Of a stretch of DNA of 64,000 nt, positions 45,579 through 53,991 are shown in pieces. The DNA lies in contig ONFF01000009.1 in the NCBI GenBank assembly GCA_900317055.1, positions 177,397-241,396 of the forward strand, given 5' to 3'. The stretch comes from an uncultured Bacteroidales bacterium (GTDB taxonomy: Bacteria > Bacteroidota > Bacteroidia > Bacteroidales > F082). The position numbers and the translations under genes are program-made. Under the pieces are notes generated by a model. That model was not told where the DNA came from, made no database searches, and saw nothing but the letters and a program-made list of their open reading frames with translations. Numbering within the stretch: the first letter of the stretch is position 1; each line of letters opens with the position of its first letter.

Positions 45579-45625
45579 CGTTCTCTTTCAAAAAGGAGTC
45601 TCACCATTTGTAATTATCGTCCCAA

Positions 45626-47170
45626 ATGAAACGTATACATCTTATCTCATTGTTAGCACTTTTCCCTTTCGCCTCTTTGTTTGCGCAAGTCTATGAACCT
45701 TTGGCACCCGATGCTGATACCTTGGAACTTGACGACCAGAGAGTCAATGACTTGAACTCAGGTAAGGCTGTTGTAGAAGAGTCGACCGTGATGGAAATGC
45801 TTGACATGGTGAGTTCCTACGGTATGACGAAAGATGTGTACTTGGACATCGATAAAAAAGCCTGGAACAAGTATGGCTTCAAGGAAGACGATGTGCCAGC
45901 CTACGATGACAGCGTCTACATGCAACGCATACAGGCCTTGGCATGCGAGACAACGATTCCTCTGACTTTCAACGGTCATGTCAAGTCGTTTATCGAGTTG
46001 TATGCCAATCGCCGTCGTCAGCAATCGAGCCGCATGTTGGGGCTTTCCTATGTCTATTTTCCTATGTTTGAGGAATACCTTTCCAAATACAATCTTCCTC
46101 TGGAATTGAAGTATCTAGCTATGGTGGAGTCGGCACTGAATCCTATTGCAGGCTCTAAGGCGGGTGCCAAGGGCTTGTGGCAGTTCATGCGTGGCACAGG
46201 TTCGGAATACGGCTTGAAGGTAACTTCTCTCATTGACGAACGCTACTATCCCGACAAGGAAACCGATGCTGCCTGTCGATACCTGAAAAGCCTATATGTG
46301 CGTTATGAGGACTGGTTTCTCGTGCTGGCCGCCTACAACTCGGGTCCAGGTACGGTAAACAGGGCCATCATCAGGGCAGGTGGCGTGAAGAACTACTGGG
46401 CTATCTGGCCTTATCTGCCCGCTGAGACGCGTGGCTATGTCCCGGCTTTCATCGCCGTGACCTATGTGATGAACTATGCTCCTGAGCATAACCTCTATCC
46501 CATGAATCCCGGCTTGTTGATGCATGGCACCGACACGGTGCTGGTGCGCGATCGTGTGGCCTTCGACCAAATCAACGAGTGCATCGGTGTACCTATGGTC
46601 GACTTGGAGTTTTTCAATCCGCAATTCACCAAACGCGTTGTCCCAGGTTCGAAAGAATCCCCCTATGCGCTGCGCATGCCCACCAAGTACACCTTACGCT
46701 TCACGCAGCTCGAGGACAGCATATACAGCTATGTAAGCAAGTCCGAGAAAGCCCGAGAGATTATTGAGGAAAAGGTGGAGGAGGTGAGCGACAGTTTCGT
46801 CCATGTGGTGAAAAAAGGCGAGAGCCTTGGCAGTGTTGCGAGGAAATACCATGTTACCGTGGCGAAGATCAAGAAATGGAACCACTTGAAGCGCGAAACC
46901 CTCCATGTTGGACAGCGTCTTACCATCTATCGCTCTGGCTCTCCTATGGCTCAGGTAAATAATAAGACCACTAAGAGTAGCGCCAAGAGCGCCAAGAACA
47001 ATAGCAAGGCGACAAAATCGGCCGCGCCCAAGACCCACACCGTGAAAAAAGGAGAGACACTCAGTTCCATCTCAAGGAAATATGGTTGCACGGTCAACGA
47101 CCTCAAGAAATGGAACAACCTGAAGGGCAACAGCGTTAAAGTGGGGCAGAAGTTGAAGATTAAGAAATAA
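45626..47170 (+). CDS. Membrane-bound lytic murein transglycosylase with two LysM domains (MltD-like)
   Basis: Periplasmic peptidoglycan lyase forming 1,6-anhydro-MurNAc ends. 514 residues: signal peptide to about 21 (FASLFAQ), SLT domain about 145-300 with catalytic Glu168 in MVESALNP, GLWQFMRGTGSEYGLK and VLAAYNSGPGTVNRAI, then LysM domains at about 391-437 (HVVKKGESLGSVARKYHV) and 471-513 (HTVKKGETLSSISRKYGC) joined by an Asn/Lys/Ser-rich linker. First gene of a probable operon with a DUF4837 lipoprotein gene. Confidence 0.95.
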   Translation: MKRIHLISLLALFPFASLFAQVYEPLAPDADTLELDDQRVNDLNSGKAVVEESTVMEMLDMVSSYGMTKDVYLDIDKKAWNKYGFKEDDVPAYDDSVYMQRIQALACETTIPLTFNGHVKSFIELYANRRRQQSSRMLGLSYVYFPMFEEYLSKYNLPLELKYLAMVESALNPIAGSKAGAKGLWQFMRGTGSEYGLKVTSLIDERYYPDKETDAACRYLKSLYVRYEDWFLVLAAYNSGPGTVNRAIIRAGGVKNYWAIWPYLPAETRGYVPAFIAVTYVMNYAPEHNLYPMNPGLLMHGTDTVLVRDRVAFDQINECIGVPMVDLEFFNPQFTKRVVPGSKESPYALRMPTKYTLRFTQLEDSIYSYVSKSEKAREIIEEKVEEVSDSFVHVVKKGESLGSVARKYHVTVAKIKKWNHLKRETLHVGQRLTIYRSGSPMAQVNNKTTKSSAKSAKNNSKATKSAAPKTHTVKKGETLSSISRKYGCTVNDLKKWNNLKGNSVKVGQKLKIKK

Positions 47171-47214
47171 CCAGATTGCAGGCCTTAGGCTTGCACCTAA
47201 AACACCAACATACT

Positions 47215-48216
47215 ATGAAAAACGCTCTGAAAATCGCCATCATTGTCTTGATTGCCGGCATGATGGTGTCGTGTGAAGAATCCAGTGGCCCCAGAAAAGC
47301 CCGTTCTGTGGGCGGCACTCGCGAAATCCTTGTCATCACGCAAAACCCTGACCAATGGGATGGCACCATAGGCGACACCCTCCGCAGTTTCTTCCTGCAG
47401 GAACAATATGGACTGCCCCAACCTGAATCGCGCAACAACTTGGCGCACATCAATGCGGAAGCCTTCTCCGATATGTTCAAGAAACACAAGTGCATCTTTG
47501 AGGTTGAGATTGACCCAACTCTCAAGGAGGCTGTGGCCAAGACCATGGAAGACCATTGGTCAGCTCCACAGCGATATGTGAAAATCAGTGCTCCCGATGT
47601 AGCCTCGTGGCTTGCGGTTTTCGACAAGCAGAAGGAAATCTATCAGCAGTGGTATGACAAGGTGGAGCGTGAGCGCATCTTGACCGTGTTTCGTCCCACT
47701 AAAGACGATTCCATCGCCAGTGCCATCGCCAAGAGGTTCGGCTTCACTTTGACTGTACCTCAAGGCTTTTACATCGCCAAGTCCGAGTCCGATTTTATGT
47801 GGCTTCGCAAGGAACTGGAACGCTCGAGTTCCGACATCGTCATCTATCAGATACCTTACCGCGACACCTTGCAGTTTGAGCCCAAGGCCTTGCTCTCGAT
47901 GCGCGACCTGATGATGGGGCAACACATTCCAGGCCCCTCTGAAGGTTCCTATATGGGCACAGAGACTAAGTTCGTGCCGCCTTTGGTGACCACGGCAAGC
48001 CAATTCCCTGCCGGATACGCCAAGGAGATGCGAGGTATGTGGAAGGTGTACAACAATTATATGGGCGGACCTTTCGTCTCCTACACCTTCGCCAATAACC
48101 GCACAGGACAGCTTGTCACCGTTGAAGGCTTCTATTACGAGCCTAACCAGAAGAAACGCAATCTTATGCTCCAGCTTGAATCCATCGCCTACAGCTTGAA
48201 GTTCGTCGAGGAATAG
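47215..48216 (+). CDS. DUF4837 family lipoprotein
   Basis: A 333-residue Bacteroidota lipoprotein. ATG at 47215 gives a proper leader with lipobox MVSC (Cys20); the in-frame TTG at 47176 was rejected. Features I associate with DUF4837: GTREILVIT near the N-terminus, YGLPQPESRNNLAHINAEAFS, and a second half with IYQIPYRDT and GGPFVSYTFANNRTGQLVTVEGF. Function is unknown in the family. It follows the transglycosylase gene by 44 bases and precedes a nuclease-domain gene by 7. Confidence 0.87.
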   Translation: MKNALKIAIIVLIAGMMVSCEESSGPRKARSVGGTREILVITQNPDQWDGTIGDTLRSFFLQEQYGLPQPESRNNLAHINAEAFSDMFKKHKCIFEVEIDPTLKEAVAKTMEDHWSAPQRYVKISAPDVASWLAVFDKQKEIYQQWYDKVERERILTVFRPTKDDSIASAIAKRFGFTLTVPQGFYIAKSESDFMWLRKELERSSSDIVIYQIPYRDTLQFEPKALLSMRDLMMGQHIPGPSEGSYMGTETKFVPPLVTTASQFPAGYAKEMRGMWKVYNNYMGGPFVSYTFANNRTGQLVTVEGFYYEPNQKKRNLMLQLESIAYSLKFVEE

Positions 48217-48223
48217 TTTTTTT

Positions 48224-48682
48224 ATGGATGTCCCGCATCTGCAATGGTTCAAGACCGAGGAGCGTGAGGGGAAGACCTATATTTACGACCCTTTGCGTCG
48301 TCGGCAGGTCGTGCTGACCCCTGAGGAGGAAGTCAGGCAACGGGTGCTGTATCTCTTGGTGGAGCGCCTCAATGTGCCTTCGGGTTTGCTGGCAGTGGAG
48401 TATTCGGTGAAGGTGAATGGTTTGGATAAGCGAGCTGATGCTGTTGTTTTTGGCACTGAGGGTCTTCCCTTGATGATTGTTGAATGCAAGGCTCCAACGG
48501 TGACGCTTACCGAGGCTGTGCTTGAGCAGGCTGTACGCTATCATTCCGCACTAAGACCCAAATACTTGCTGCTCAGCAATACTAACGCTACCTATTGCTT
48601 CAAGGTAGAGGGTCAAAGATTAAGTCCACTTGACCATCTCCCGGATTTTGATGAAATGAAAGGTGAAAGCGAACTTAAGTAG
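48224..48682 (+). CDS. Stand-alone HsdR N-terminal-type nuclease domain protein
   Basis: A 152-residue protein matching the N-terminal domain of type I restriction HsdR subunits. The PD-(D/E)xK core is visible as RADAVVFGTEGLPLMIVECKAP (split about residues 70-91), with Asp72, Glu88 and Lys90 as catalytic candidates, plus AVLEQAVRYHSALRPKYLLLSN. No helicase, HsdM or HsdS is nearby. Stand-alone versions recur in Bacteroidota, role unknown. The 3' end overlaps the convergent GtrA gene by 8 bases. Confidence 0.87.
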   Translation: MDVPHLQWFKTEEREGKTYIYDPLRRRQVVLTPEEEVRQRVLYLLVERLNVPSGLLAVEYSVKVNGLDKRADAVVFGTEGLPLMIVECKAPTVTLTEAVLEQAVRYHSALRPKYLLLSNTNATYCFKVEGQRLSPLDHLPDFDEMKGESELK

Positions 48683-49085
48683 CAAACGTAAATAATAAAT
48701 TTCCGAAGAAATTCCAAAGCGTGGAGGCACCTACAGCGAAGACCTTGCTGAGGTAGAAGTTCCATTTCAGTTTGCCATTAAGCAGCCACACCGTCAGCGT
48801 GTCGATGCCCAAGCCGACTAATGCGATGCCAAAATACTTCACATATTCTATCCCTATTTGAGGGTTGGTGCTTTGGAAAGTCCAGATGCGATTGAGCAGG
48901 TAGTTGGTTGTGGCAGCGACAATGAAGCCTAGAATATTGCTTAGGTATTTGTTCCATTTCAGCCATTCCTTGCAGACATAGGTAACGCCGAAGTTGACGA
49001 AAACACCTGAAAAGCCTACCACTCCGAACTTTAGGAATTTCAGGAGGAAGGTTCGGCTGAGTTCTATGTTCAACAAGGTCTTCAT
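48675..49085 (-). CDS. GtrA family membrane protein
   Basis: Four-helix inner-membrane protein, 136 residues, of the GtrA/DPMS family implicated in flipping or anchoring lipid-linked sugars. Helices at about 15-35 (FLKFGVVGFSGVFVNFGVTYV), 45-67 (YLSNILGFIVAATTNYLLNRIWTF), 80-100 and 108-133. The NYLLNRIWTF block is the family hallmark. No glycosyltransferase gene is adjacent. Confidence 0.92.
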   Translation of the reverse strand: MKTLLNIELSRTFLLKFLKFGVVGFSGVFVNFGVTYVCKEWLKWNKYLSNILGFIVAATTNYLLNRIWTFQSTNPQIGIEYVKYFGIALVGLGIDTLTVWLLNGKLKWNFYLSKVFAVGASTLWNFFGNLLFTFAT

Positions 49086-49104
49086 GGCTTTCGAATCGAG
49101 CCTG

Positions 49105-49112
49105 CAAAAATA
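49105..49112 (-). promoter_or_regulatory. -7 box of the GtrA gene
   Basis: Minus-strand TATTTTTG, perfect TAnnTTTG match, 19 bases before the ATG. Confidence 0.6.
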
Positions 49113-49229
49113 GTAATAATTAATAAGGTGTTTGAAACCGCATTGAATTTTCTACTTTGAGATTCCCTAGGGAATCCCTATATTTTCTTGAAATTTTCTT
49201 GTCAGTAGGACAATCCCGTAAAAAAAAAC

Positions 49230-49237
49230 TATATTTG
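49230..49237 (+). promoter_or_regulatory. -7 box of the queA promoter
   Basis: TATATTTG, perfect TAnnTTTG match, 10 bases before the first ATG at 49248; the second in-frame ATG (49254) is an alternative with a slightly longer leader. Confidence 0.65.
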
Positions 49238-49247
49238 CAGAAAATTT

Positions 49248-50465
49248 ATGACGATGAACGCGGTGAAAGACATCTCCATCGAAGCCTACGACTATCCTCT
49301 GCCCGAAGATCGCATCGCCAAGTATCCCTTGCCTGAGCGCGATGGTTCGAAGCTGCTGGTATTGAAAGGCAATGAGTTGTTGGAATCGCAGTTCAAGCAC
49401 ATCGGTGATTTCCTCCCCAAGGAAACCTTGTTGGTCTTCAACGAGACCAAGGTCATTCGTGCCCGCTTGCAATTCCATAAGGCAACAGGTTCGCGCATCG
49501 AGGTGTTTTGTCTTGAACCGGAACAGGACTATCAGCTGGCATTCTCTTCCAGTTCTCCTGTCCGCTGGAAGTGCTTGATAGGCAACTCGAAAAGATGGAA
49601 AGAAGGTCCCCTCACCATGGAGCTAAGGGTGGGAGGTGAACCTGTAACCTTGACGGCGCAACGCATTGCGCAGAACGACCAGTATGCCGAGATTGAGTTC
49701 TCATGGACACCCGAGAGTCTTTCATTTGCCTCTGTGCTTGAGGCAGCTGGCGAGATTCCTTTGCCGCCTTATTTGCATCGTGATGCCGAGCCTGCCGACC
49801 GCGACCGTTACCAGACTGTCTTTGCCCGTTATGATGGCTCGGTGGCTGCCCCTACGGCGGGGCTGCATTTCACCCAACCGCTCATTGCTGCCCTGCGTAA
49901 CCAAGGCTTCACCTTCGACGAGGTGACACTGCATGTTGGGGCAGGTACGTTCAAACCTGTCGCGACCGACACCATAGGTCAACATGCCATGCATTCTGAG
50001 ACCATCATCGTGCGTCGGTCGTTGATTGAAAACTTAGTTTCCCATTTCGGGAAGCCGATTGTCCCTGTCGGAACCACTAGCACCCGTACCTTGGAGAGCC
50101 TCTATTGGATTGGTGTGATGCTCAAGGAACAAGGTTCCGATTTGCGTCCGCTGCATGTGGAACAGTGGTTCCCATACGAGAGCCATACTCCGCTTTCGGC
50201 AGCAGAATCCCTACAATATGTATTGGATTACCTTAACCTTCATGGCCTAACCCGCTTGGAGGCCACAACGGCCCTTATGATTGCACCTTATTATAATATG
50301 CGTATCATCACGGGGCTGATTACGAACTTTCACCAGCCAAAGAGCACTTTGTTGTTGTTGGTTTCTGCGCTCATTGGTGAGCGTTGGCAGGAATGCTACC
50401 GTTTCGCTTTGGACCACAACTTCCGTTTTTTGAGCTATGGTGACAGTTGTTTATTCTTGCCGTGA
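49248..50465 (+). CDS. queA: tRNA preQ1(34) S-adenosylmethionine ribosyltransferase-isomerase
   Basis: Forms epoxyqueuosine at the wobble base from preQ1 and the ribosyl group of SAM. 405 residues, somewhat longer than the usual 350 because of extended linkers. Conserved blocks: YPLPEDRIAKYPLPERDGSKLL, VFNETKVIRARLQF, PTAGLHFT, HVGAGTFKPV, VGTTSTRTLES and ITNFHQPKSTLLLLVSALIG, ending HNFRFLSYGDSCLFLP. No other queuosine gene is in the window. Confidence 0.96.
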   Translation: MTMNAVKDISIEAYDYPLPEDRIAKYPLPERDGSKLLVLKGNELLESQFKHIGDFLPKETLLVFNETKVIRARLQFHKATGSRIEVFCLEPEQDYQLAFSSSSPVRWKCLIGNSKRWKEGPLTMELRVGGEPVTLTAQRIAQNDQYAEIEFSWTPESLSFASVLEAAGEIPLPPYLHRDAEPADRDRYQTVFARYDGSVAAPTAGLHFTQPLIAALRNQGFTFDEVTLHVGAGTFKPVATDTIGQHAMHSETIIVRRSLIENLVSHFGKPIVPVGTTSTRTLESLYWIGVMLKEQGSDLRPLHVEQWFPYESHTPLSAAESLQYVLDYLNLHGLTRLEATTALMIAPYYNMRIITGLITNFHQPKSTLLLLVSALIGERWQECYRFALDHNFRFLSYGDSCLFLP

Positions 50466-50540
50466 TTTTCTGGCACGGTTTTTGTAATTTTTCAAATCGA
50501 AAGAAACAACATTAATTATTCACTTTAAAACTTAATCAAA

Positions 50541-51320
50541 ATGAAAAGATCTATTCTATTTGGAGTCCTGGCAATGTTTGCCGTGAGCGCCCTGAGTATC
50601 CAGAACTTGAATGCTCAAAATGAAGATGACAAAACCAACAACAATTCCACACAGGCTATTATTCAGCCTAAGGACAAACCCCAAGACAATGGTGAAAAAA
50701 CTATCAAGAAGGATGGTGATAACAAAAAACCCACACAGGCTATCAATGAGACTAAACCCAAACCTCAAGTAGATGCCAGTAAAGATGCTGACAAGAATAG
50801 CCAAGATGGAAAGAAAGATGGCACAATCCAGAAAGAAGATCCTAAAGCACCTGCAATGAGATCCGCTAATCCTAATGGAAAGAATGATGTCAAGGCTAAT
50901 AAGACTGACAAACCCAAGAGACCCAAGTTGATCAAGGAAAAGAAGGCGAAGAACGATGCTAAGGCTGAGGAGAAGAAAGCAGGAGAGAAGCAACAAGGCA
51001 ATGAAGTCTTTATCAAAAAGGATGGCAAGCCCAGCTCCAAGCACAAGATGGTCAAAGATCAAAAGGCAAAGAACGATGCTAAGGTTAGCGAGAAGAAAGA
51101 CGACCAGAACGCTAATGGCAATGGAAAAAAGGCTGGTATGGTAAAGCCTGGTAAAGCTGAGAATAAAGTCCAAAGTGGTGTGGGAAAGGAAAACTCTAAT
51201 CAAAAGGAAGTTGATCCTACCTCCAAGAACGAACCTAGTGCTCCTATCAATAATGTTGTCAGACCTAAACAAAAGGTCAAAGAAGGAACTGGCAAGCAGA
51301 ATAACAACGGGACATTGTAA
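50541..51320 (+). CDS. Secreted Lys/Asn/Asp-rich low-complexity protein
   Basis: A 259-residue protein with a signal peptide (about 1-25, ending NLNAQ) followed by an entirely hydrophilic, probably disordered chain rich in Lys, Asn, Asp and Pro. Two related segments, EKKAKNDAKAEEKKAGEKQQ and DQKAKNDAKVSEKKDDQN, indicate internal duplication. Codon use is more AT-rich than in neighbouring genes. No family recognised. It has its own strong terminator. A periplasmic or surface spacer or polyanion binder is possible but unproven. Confidence 0.78.
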   Translation: MKRSILFGVLAMFAVSALSIQNLNAQNEDDKTNNNSTQAIIQPKDKPQDNGEKTIKKDGDNKKPTQAINETKPKPQVDASKDADKNSQDGKKDGTIQKEDPKAPAMRSANPNGKNDVKANKTDKPKRPKLIKEKKAKNDAKAEEKKAGEKQQGNEVFIKKDGKPSSKHKMVKDQKAKNDAKVSEKKDDQNANGNGKKAGMVKPGKAENKVQSGVGKENSNQKEVDPTSKNEPSAPINNVVRPKQKVKEGTGKQNNNGTL

Positions 51321-51343
51321 AACATGCCTGACGGTTAATGAAA

Positions 51344-51380
51344 AAAGCGGAATGCTGGATAAACCCGGCATTCCGCTTTC
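51344..51380. terminator. Bidirectional rho-independent terminator
   Basis: Stem AAAGCGGAATGC (51344-51355) / GCATTCCGCTTT (51368-51379), flanked by A-rich and T-rich runs (TTTCTTTGTTTT follows). It lies between convergent genes and can serve both. Confidence 0.88.
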
Positions 51381-51395
51381 TTTGTTTTAAGGCAT

Positions 51396-52367
51396 TTACT
51401 TTTTTCTACCCGAAAGCAGCTCGGCGTAAGCACGGAGGTGCTTTTTCTTTTCTTCGGGCAAGCTGATGGCAGCTAAGGATTCGATGGCCTTGCGGTCGTA
51501 GTCGAGCATGACTTGTTCGACGGTTTCTTTCACATGCAGACGGTCGTAGATGGCCTGCACCTCTTCTATTTTTTCCTCTTCGTCATGGTCGATGCGTAGA
51601 GTGAAGAGGTATTCAAGGCGTTTGCGGTCTTTTTCTGAGGCCAATTCCAATGCCTTCAGGTAGAGGTAAGTCTTCTTATTGTCGGCGATGTCACCACCAT
51701 GCCGCTTGCCGAACACTTCCACATCGCTATAGAGGTCGAGGATGTCGTCTTGCAGCTGGAAGCTCATGCCCATATTGATACCGAAATCGTAAAGATGTTG
51801 GATGTCGGCATCTGTTGCGCCAGCCACGGTCGCACCCATTTGCAGCGCAGTGGCCAAAAGGACGGCGGTCTTCAGCCGGATCATCTCCAAGTATTCTGGG
51901 ATGGTCACATTACCGAGGGTCTCGAAGTTGAGGTCCATTTGCTGGCCTTCGCAAATCTCGATGGCCACCTTGCCTAGTTGCTTGGCAAGTTCCGCACCTT
52001 TCTTGGGGTGTAAGGCATATTGGAAGGCCTTGGCGAGCATAGCATCGCCGGAGAGGATGGCAATATCGGCGTTCCATTTTTGATACACGGTCTCCTTGCC
52101 ACGCCTGAGCGGTGCCTTGTCCATGATGTCGTCGTGGATAAGGGTGAAGTTGTGGAAGGTCTCCAAGGCCAAGGCAGGCCATAAGGCCTCGTTTTCGTCG
52201 CCGCTAAACATCTCGTTGGCCAAGAGGCAGAGCATGGGACGGAGGCGTTTGCCGCTTTGCAAAATGGTGTAAGCTATGGGTTCGTATAACTCCTTCGGCT
52301 GTCCGCTGAAGTCGGTCTTTGCCATGAAATCGGCAAAATCTTGTTGCAGTTGCTTGATTGTTTCCAT
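51396..52367 (-). CDS. Polyprenyl diphosphate synthase
   Basis: All-helical trans-prenyltransferase adding isopentenyl diphosphate units to make a linear isoprenoid for quinones or carriers. 323 residues. First aspartate-rich motif DDIMD at 79-83, preceded by LIH; second DDILD at 207-211, preceded by SFQLQ; GKRLRP at 39-44 and GDAMLAKAF are also present. The residues before the first motif (FHNFTLIHDD) lack the bulky pair of short-chain enzymes, but chain length cannot be fixed by eye. Own promoter. Confidence 0.95.
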   Translation of the reverse strand: METIKQLQQDFADFMAKTDFSGQPKELYEPIAYTILQSGKRLRPMLCLLANEMFSGDENEALWPALALETFHNFTLIHDDIMDKAPLRRGKETVYQKWNADIAILSGDAMLAKAFQYALHPKKGAELAKQLGKVAIEICEGQQMDLNFETLGNVTIPEYLEMIRLKTAVLLATALQMGATVAGATDADIQHLYDFGINMGMSFQLQDDILDLYSDVEVFGKRHGGDIADNKKTYLYLKALELASEKDRKRLEYLFTLRIDHDEEEKIEEVQAIYDRLHVKETVEQVMLDYDRKAIESLAAISLPEEKKKHLRAYAELLSGRKK

Positions 52368-52389
52368 GAAATTAGAGGTTTCGATGCCA

Positions 52390-52397
52390 CAAAATTA
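52390..52397 (-). promoter_or_regulatory. -7 box of the polyprenyl synthase gene
   Basis: Minus-strand TAATTTTG, perfect TAnnTTTG match, 22 bases before the ATG. Confidence 0.65.
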
Positions 52398-52456
52398 AAG
52401 ATTTTCATTGGAAATGGACAATTTGGAGCGGAATTTGTGGTTTTATAAATAATAAA

Positions 52457-52529
52457 CCGGCCCTTCGACGGGCTCAGGGACCTTGCTTTTATTGTTGTTG
52501 AGGGTGCTTGAGCCTGTCGGAGGTCCCGT
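52457..52529. repeat. Inverted repeat of the GCCTGTCGAAGG type
   Basis: Imperfect arms: CGGCCCTTCGACGGGCTCAG (from 52458) and, on the other strand, CGGGACCTCCGACAGGCTCA (from 52528). Each continues into a short ACC end. It resembles a widely dispersed intergenic palindrome with core GAGCCTGTCGAAGG. It lies in the divergent gap before the 52560 lipoprotein gene. Confidence 0.65.
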
Positions 52530-52559
52530 ATGTACAAGTAGAATCAAAACAGCAAAACC

Positions 52560-53615
52560 ATGAAATACCTCCGACTGATTCCCGCGTTGTTGCTCGGTGC
52601 AATGCTGACCGCTTGCAACACAACCAAGAAACTCTATGAAGCCCAAGAATATGACCAGGTCATCCAGCGTCTGGCACCCGACATCTGCGATGGCGACATG
52701 AACGCCAGTCGTATCAATATGGTGGCAGTTTCGTATCACAAGGCCAACCAAGCCGACCATGAGCGCATACTAGCCTTGAAAGCTTCTGGTCAACCCGATG
52801 TTTGGCCCGAGATTTATCAGCGTTATTGCAGCATGAAGGGCCGCAATGATGCCTTGAAATGCTTCCCGACCAAGATGAAAAACGGCATGAACTATGTGAA
52901 GCTCGACTTTGACGAAGACATGACCGTTGCCCGCAACCATGCGGAGGCTTTCTTAGTGGCTAAGGCCAACCAACTCCTTAATACGGGCACACCTGCAGAT
53001 GCCCTTGAAGCGGACAAATATATCGAACAGCTATGGCATACCAACAAGGACAACAGTAGCCTGCCCGAGCTGCAGAAGAACAGTCTGCTGCGCCAGGCCG
53101 AACGCGTGCTGGTATCTGTCGACAACGATGACGAGCGCCCGTTGTTGCGCGATTTCGTTGATGTTGTGCTGCATTTCGACGCAGGTGAAGTGCCGGCCAA
53201 TGTGGTGCCGGCCACACGCCGCATCCGCTTGAGAAGCGACGATGCCGAGGTGAGGGCCGTCATCAACGACATCCAGGTCACTCCTGACCGTCTGGATGAG
53301 GTGACCTTCAAGGAGACCTATGACGGTAAGACCGTTGAGGTGACTGACCACTCGCAAAACAAAACCGTTACTGTTTCAGGAGTGTTAAAGTATTACGATG
53401 CCTCAGGCTATCGTTCGTTGGTGTCTATACCTTTCGAGGTGAAATCTACCTTCAAGAACGATTACACCACCATCAAGGGCGACCGCGAGGCCTGCTCGGC
53501 TGAGACATTGAGTCGCCTTAAAAGTCATCCCGTGCCTGTCCCGACGGACGAGAGCATGCTCATTGATGCGGCGAAAAGGTTAAATGATTTGATTGCGTCG
53601 GAGCTGAAGAAATAG
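52560..53615 (+). CDS. Lipoprotein of unknown function
   Basis: A 351-residue predicted lipoprotein: lipobox LTAC (Cys19), then a helical, TPR-like first half (TTKKLYEAQEYDQVIQRLAPDI, VAVSYHKANQADHERILALKASG) and a second half rich in beta structure with charged strands (TRRIRLRSDDAEVRAVINDIQV). No family name recognised. The last 56 bases overlap the end of the convergent DUF4296 gene. A role in envelope assembly is possible from the TPR-like start, but unproven. Confidence 0.8.
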   Translation: MKYLRLIPALLLGAMLTACNTTKKLYEAQEYDQVIQRLAPDICDGDMNASRINMVAVSYHKANQADHERILALKASGQPDVWPEIYQRYCSMKGRNDALKCFPTKMKNGMNYVKLDFDEDMTVARNHAEAFLVAKANQLLNTGTPADALEADKYIEQLWHTNKDNSSLPELQKNSLLRQAERVLVSVDNDDERPLLRDFVDVVLHFDAGEVPANVVPATRRIRLRSDDAEVRAVINDIQVTPDRLDEVTFKETYDGKTVEVTDHSQNKTVTVSGVLKYYDASGYRSLVSIPFEVKSTFKNDYTTIKGDREACSAETLSRLKSHPVPVPTDESMLIDAAKRLNDLIASELKK

Positions 53616-53985
53616 ATTTCTCCTTGTCCAATCGGTTCATTATCGAGTCCATAATGCGTTCCAGCACCTCGGGCTGTGTGGAATAATACCTTATGTTTTG
53701 CACAAAAATGCTGTCCGTGATGCCATAATGCTCGAAGAATTGATCGTAGTATTCCCTCGTCATCTTGATATAGTCTTTCGGGGCGATTTTGACCGAATCT
53801 TCCACTTTCTGGTCACGTTCTTTGGATTTCTGGTAGTTGATGTCGGCCTCGATGATTTGCACATCGGTCAACACATCAATCATTTCCTGCTCCGAGAGTA
53901 GCCGCTCGGGCATAAAACTTTTCTCCTTGCGACCGCAGGCGGTCACAAGGAGAAAGAGCAGGATGAAAATAGATAGCTTTTTCAT
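53560..53985 (-). CDS. DUF4296 lipoprotein
   Basis: A 141-residue lipoprotein with lipobox VTAC (Cys17). The conserved DUF4296 part is PERLLSEQEMIDVLTDVQIIEADINYQKS, followed by YYDQFFEHYGITDSIFVQNIRYYS. The last 18 codons overlap the convergent lipoprotein gene and are probably not part of the conserved fold. It follows recQ by 6 bases on the same strand, so the two are probably co-transcribed. Function unknown in the family. Confidence 0.87.
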   Translation of the reverse strand: MKKLSIFILLFLLVTACGRKEKSFMPERLLSEQEMIDVLTDVQIIEADINYQKSKERDQKVEDSVKIAPKDYIKMTREYYDQFFEHYGITDSIFVQNIRYYSTQPEVLERIMDSIMNRLDKEKSISSAPTQSNHLTFSPHQ

Positions 53986-53991
53986 TCCTAG

